Shown here: piece after piece, positions 18,638 to 20,756 of the stretch | Layout of the letters: every line of letters starts with the position of its first letter | Numbering within the stretch: the first letter of the stretch is position 1 | Virus record (IMG/VR): IMGVR_UViG_3300021376_000437 | Coordinates: 1-20,756 of that record | Direction: 5' to 3' (one strand) | From: a virus | Length of the DNA stretch: 20,756 nucleotides | Program-made: the position numbers and the translations under genes | Notes under the pieces: generated by a model | The model's input: the letters and a program-made list of their open reading frames with translations, nothing else | What the model was told of the DNA's origin: nothing | Database searches by the model: none

Positions 18638-18835
18638 ATGACACCTTACGAACTTCGATTCCAAATCTTCCAACAAGCGAATGGTTTGGCACAAGATGAA
18701 TACCATGCTAATTTTGCATTAGTTGAACAGTGGAACAAAGAACATTCAGTTAAAATGGATTATCCTCAGTTCCCCTCATATACTGACATCGAAAGTCTTG
18801 CAGATAAAATCAACGCATTTGTAAGTTCTAAGTGA
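18638..18835 (+). CDS. Small conserved cyanophage protein (MTPYELRFQIF)
   Basis: 65 residues: MTPYELRFQIFQQANGLAQD, EYHANFALVEQWNKEHSVK, YPQFPSYTDIESLADKINAFVSSK. I recall MTPYELRxxIF proteins as common in T4-like cyanophages; role unknown. AGGAG at a spacing of eight bases supports ATG 18638. Strong sigma70-type promoter upstream. Confidence 0.8.
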   Translation: MTPYELRFQIFQQANGLAQDEYHANFALVEQWNKEHSVKMDYPQFPSYTDIESLADKINAFVSSK

Positions 18836-18846
18836 CACTTCAATAG

Positions 18847-18890
18847 CTGGCACACTGGGCACTCTGGTTCGCTGGAGTGCCCTTTATACT
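18847..18890 (+). promoter_or_regulatory. CTGNCACAC-type promoter, copy D
   Basis: CTGGCACAC (18847-18855), 29 bases, TATACT (18885-18890). A perfect eight-pair hairpin, GGGCACTC (18857-18864) with GAGTGCCC (18875-18882), fills the gap; no -35 hexamer. Start near 18897, so the gene begins at ATG 18915 rather than ATG 18891. Confidence 0.65.
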
Positions 18891-18914
18891 ATGAGGGTAG
18901 TCAACAAACACTGC

Positions 18915-19364
18915 ATGTCCAACTCCGCTGCGATTGCCTTCTACGAGGACAATCTCACCTATGTCAAAGCATTTGGTCTGTCCAATCTTGACCGTGAGGA
19001 TCGTCTTCTGTTCCGTCAGGGTAAAAAACTGATTGAAGATGCCATTCAGGCAGAACAGAAGCAGAATGAGCGTATTCCGTTCATTGAAGAGGAGATTCTT
19101 CCTGTTTTGCAGGAGTATCTGGCATCCTATGGTGAAGATGGTCAAATCAAAGTATTTGATCGTCATGTTGCTGCTGAAGGTATGCAACCGTTCCGTAAGA
19201 ATCCGATTGCATCTGCAATGGGATTGCATGGTCAAATTGTCTTCCTTGACATGAAGAACAATACGATTGTAAAATCGTTTGACCGCACTGGTAAAACTCT
19301 TAAAGAGTTGCTCAAGAGTTACAATGACTCTATTGGTTACACCCGATTCAACATTGAGGACTGA
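18915..19364 (+). CDS. Unknown protein, CGN-arginine type
   Basis: 149 residues from ATG 18915; ATG 18891 is in frame but falls directly after the -10 box. Residues: SNSAAIAFYEDNLTYVKAFGLSN, LDREDRLLFRQGKKLIEDAI, then IPFIEEEILPVLQEYLASYG, PIASAMGLHGQIVFLDMKNNTIVKSFDRTGKTLKELL. It is mixed helix and strand. All eight arginines are CGN codons, against three of thirteen in the fucosyltransferase. Function unknown. Confidence 0.75.
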   Translation: MSNSAAIAFYEDNLTYVKAFGLSNLDREDRLLFRQGKKLIEDAIQAEQKQNERIPFIEEEILPVLQEYLASYGEDGQIKVFDRHVAAEGMQPFRKNPIASAMGLHGQIVFLDMKNNTIVKSFDRTGKTLKELLKSYNDSIGYTRFNIED

Positions 19365-19371
19365 ACTTACC

Positions 19372-19497
19372 ATGGATTACGATTACAACGAGTATCAACT
19401 GCGCTCTGTGCTGGACACTGACATGGAACTGGATTCACTCCTGGATGAGGAGTGGCCAATTGAAGAACTGCCACACGAACTCCTGCGTGAGTTCTGA
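19372..19497 (+). CDS. 41-residue acidic protein
   Basis: ATG 19372, eight bases after the previous stop, to TGA 19495-19497. MDYDYNEYQLRSVLDTDMEL then DSLLDEEWPIEELPHELLREF is extremely acidic, like many small phage inhibitor or anti-restriction proteins, but no specific match is claimed. Its last codons contain the box and hairpin of promoter copy G. Confidence 0.6.
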   Translation: MDYDYNEYQLRSVLDTDMELDSLLDEEWPIEELPHELLREF

Positions 19498-19510
19498 GGC
19501 ACTCTATAAT
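19468..19510 (+). promoter_or_regulatory. CTGNCACAC-type promoter, copy G
   Basis: CTGCCACAC (19468-19476), 28 bases, TATAAT (19505-19510). Perfect six-pair hairpin GAACTC (19477-19482), loop CTGCGT, GAGTTC (19489-19494), with the loop centred on the -35 position. The box and hairpin are also codons of the 41-residue gene. Start near 19517, 19 bases before ATG 19536. Confidence 0.65.
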
Positions 19511-19535
19511 TACAAGGTAATCAAGGGAACACCGT

Positions 19536-19727
19536 ATGGCACTCTCCTTCCAATCCAAAGCACATCACCTTGCTGCTCTGTATGATGCCTGTGCTCTGAT
19601 TGTAGACACCTACAAAGAGACTGATGTGTTCAAGGTCTACAGTGATGAAGGTCTTGAGGATCACATCGACTTTGCTGCCACTGCTCGTGAGGTGATGGGT
19701 CTGATTGCTGAAGGTGACATCAAGTGA
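19536..19727 (+). CDS. Small helical protein of unknown function
   Basis: 63 residues: MALSFQSKAHHLAALYDACA, LIVDTYKETDVFKVYSDEGLEDHIDFAATAREVMGLIAEGDIK. Helical with a His-His-Leu-Ala-Ala-Leu-Tyr helix. First after promoter copy G and GTGA-coupled to the next gene. Not recognised. Confidence 0.7.
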   Translation: MALSFQSKAHHLAALYDACALIVDTYKETDVFKVYSDEGLEDHIDFAATAREVMGLIAEGDIK

Positions 19728-19894
19728 GGTATCGTATTACGATTGAAACACTTGATGGTCAACGGTTTGTAGACTACGCTCGCTCACGCTGTAACTCTGA
19801 TACACTGTGCGAGCGTATCTTCAATCAGACACCAAATGTTCGTCGCGTTGAGGTTAATCTTTGCGATGATGATTTTAACCCTGTTTATTGTTAA
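19724..19894 (+). CDS. 56-residue protein with GTG start
   Basis: GTG 19724 lies in a GTGA overlap; the stop is TAA 19892-19894, one base into the next ATG. MRYRITIETLDGQRFVDYARSRCNSDTLCERIFNQTPNVRRVEVNLCDD reads as strand, helix, strand, a ferredoxin-like half fold, with four Cys. Function unknown. Confidence 0.6.
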   Translation: MRYRITIETLDGQRFVDYARSRCNSDTLCERIFNQTPNVRRVEVNLCDDDFNPVYC

Positions 19895-20064
19895 TGATGA
19901 CTAGCAAACAAATCACCTACATCTTCCTTGCCGTCATTGGTATTCTGATGTGGAATGTATTTCTAATTCAACGTGACAACAAAATGTTTGACGGTTATAA
20001 GAATCGTCAGCAACAAATCTGTGAACAACTTAAAACCTTTCACCCTGACTGTCATATCGAATAA
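19894..20064 (+). CDS. Small single-span membrane protein
   Basis: 56 residues from ATG 19894 (TAATG overlap; ATG 19897 also possible). TSKQITYIFLAVIGILMWNV then FLIQRDNKMF: one membrane span, then a polar, Gln-rich helix and HPDC. Basic residues after the span suggest that side is inside. Function unknown. Confidence 0.6.
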   Translation: MMTSKQITYIFLAVIGILMWNVFLIQRDNKMFDGYKNRQQQICEQLKTFHPDCHIE

Positions 20065-20071
20065 GTAAACT

Positions 20072-20254
20072 ATGATTGAATCCGAAATGAATCTCTGCGT
20101 TGATGCAGAGGAACACGAGATGATTAACATTGCATTGAATCATCTTCTTGATGCTTCGATGGAATTGAGTATTGATGACAATGAGCGTACACTGTTGTTA
20201 AAGCGTGTGCGTGATAAATCCTACAACCTCTGGGCACAACGATTCTCTAAATGA
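20072..20254 (+). CDS. Small helical protein
   Basis: 60 residues: MIESEMNLCVDAEEHEMINI, ALNHLLDASMELSIDDNERTLLLKRVRDKSYNLWAQRFSK. An all-helical pair, acidic then basic. ATGA-coupled to the 32-residue membrane peptide. Not recognised. Confidence 0.7.
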   Translation: MIESEMNLCVDAEEHEMINIALNHLLDASMELSIDDNERTLLLKRVRDKSYNLWAQRFSK

Positions 20255-20349
20255 CATTCCTAACTTATTACGGTATTCTGGTTATTCTGTCTGTGATTGT
20301 CAATTACTTTATTCAAGGACCACAAAGAATTGTAGATGAAGAAGATTAA
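20251..20349 (+). CDS. 32-residue membrane peptide
   Basis: ATG 20251 (ATGA overlap) to TAA 20347-20349. MTFLTYYGILVILSVIVNYF is a clear membrane span, followed by IQGPQRIVDEED. It overlaps the next gene by 14 bases. It resembles in plan the 22- and 34-residue peptides elsewhere in the window. Confidence 0.55.
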   Translation: MTFLTYYGILVILSVIVNYFIQGPQRIVDEED

Positions 20350-20536
20350 AGAGTCACCGATTAAGATTACAAAGTCACGGGATGAGGAATTGTTCCCGTG
20401 GCAATCTTTTTTATGGAGAATTGATAATTTAGATGAGAAGCGAACATGTTGGTTTGAATGCCAAGAACATGCAGAGAAGTATATTCGCCGTTATAATCCA
20501 AAATACAAATTCACTCATTATATGGGCAAAAAATGA
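20336..20536 (+). CDS. Small conserved cyanophage protein (TCWFECQEHAEKYI)
   Basis: 66 residues: MKKIKESPIKITKSRDEELF, PWQSFLWRIDNLDEKRTCWFECQEHAEKYIRRYNPKYKFTHYMGKK. Basic ends and a CWFEC core (Cys-x3-Cys) that might bind metal or form a disulfide. I recall similar short proteins from cyanophages. ATGA-coupled to the next gene. Confidence 0.7.
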   Translation: MKKIKESPIKITKSRDEELFPWQSFLWRIDNLDEKRTCWFECQEHAEKYIRRYNPKYKFTHYMGKK

Positions 20537-20736
20537 ATCTTAAAACTTTTACTCGCACATCAGATGCACCGTATGACAAACATCGTTATGCCGTTGTATC
20601 CAATCGTGGTGAGCGTTTGATTCTTGATGATTATATGGAAGTATATCAGGTATGGGCACAATCTGATGAGTTGTCACATGTGGAAGTTCTTGATAGAATA
20701 GAGAAGAAGAAACCAGTCAAGGGATTTGGAGGTTAG
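20533..20736 (+). CDS. SHVEVLD-type small cyanophage protein, copy 2
   Basis: 67 residues: TRTSDAPYDKHRYAVVSNRGERLILDDYMEVYQVWAQSDE then LSHVEVLDRIEKKKPVKGFGG. Paralogue of the 7633 product, with the same SHVEVLD strand and KGF tail but a shorter N-terminus. ATGA-coupled to the previous gene. Function unknown. Confidence 0.8.
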   Translation: MNLKTFTRTSDAPYDKHRYAVVSNRGERLILDDYMEVYQVWAQSDELSHVEVLDRIEKKKPVKGFGG

Positions 20737-20756
20737 TACAGTATGGTGAATCCTGC

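Noticed and set aside
18840-19373. 177-residue open frame on the minus strand
   Set aside because: It mirrors the 18915-19364 gene, whose start, promoter and codon use are convincing; the minus frame has no promoter or ribosome-binding site and a composition typical of an antisense shadow.
20743-20756. Start of a further gene at ATG 20743
   Set aside because: Only five codons are visible before the window ends and there is no clear ribosome-binding site.
1-20756. tRNA genes, CRISPR arrays, integrase or insertion sequences
   Set aside because: I looked through the gaps, all short, and saw no cloverleaf, regular repeat-spacer pattern, transposase or recombinase motif.

Overview
The window looks like part of the accessory-rich genome of a marine T4-like cyanophage (a myovirus of Synechococcus or Prochlorococcus). 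The reasons are: almost every gene lies on one strand, with ATGA or TAATG start/stop overlaps; T4-type late promoter motifs (ATAAATA / CTAAATA) precede virion-type genes; tail-tip proteins carry paired HxH motifs; many tiny proteins resemble conserved cyanomyovirus small ORFs as I remember them; and the single minus-strand gene begins with a T4 capsid-targeting-like peptide. I searched no database, so family names rest on motifs and memory. There is no gene-free stretch longer than about 100 bases, and I see no tRNA, CRISPR array, integrase or transposon.

Layout. 1-3705 is a late-type, AT-rich, AGA-arginine block: the end of an AbrB-like protein, two tandem tail-tip proteins, two conserved unknowns, and a protein with two 2-oxoglutarate/Fe(II) oxygenase domains. 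3754-5840 holds small unknowns. 5907-11734 is a dense chain of about 25 small unknown genes, mostly translationally coupled and with CGN-rich arginine codons. 11731-12510 is a run of tiny membrane proteins ending in an SPFH/band-7-tail-like protein, closed by a rho-independent terminator. 12591-14970 has more small genes, including an HEXXH metallopeptidase-like protein. 14967-16913 returns to AGA-rich composition with a second 2OG-Fe(II) oxygenase and a GT11-like fucosyltransferase. 17175-18318 encodes four envelope-directed proteins led by an RlpA-like domain. 18309-18554 (minus) is a candidate internal head protein. 18638 to the end is another chain of small genes.

The main new signal is regulatory. 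Seven or eight TATAAT/TATACT boxes share an upstream box, consensus CTGNCACAC, ending 27-30 bases before the -10. In all but one, the bases in between form a hairpin whose stem sequence differs from copy to copy; in four the loop lies on the -35 position. These elements mostly sit at the heads of the small-gene operons and look like a phage-specific promoter class, distinct from the plain TTGACA-17-TATAAT host-type promoters and the CTAAATA late promoters also present.

Inferred division of labour: late promoters drive virion and modification genes; host-type and CTGNCACAC promoters drive batches of small, presumably host-modulating genes; and two clusters (11731-12510 and 17175-18318) are aimed at the host membrane or cell wall. 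Several families occur twice in the window, showing gene duplication within the accessory region.
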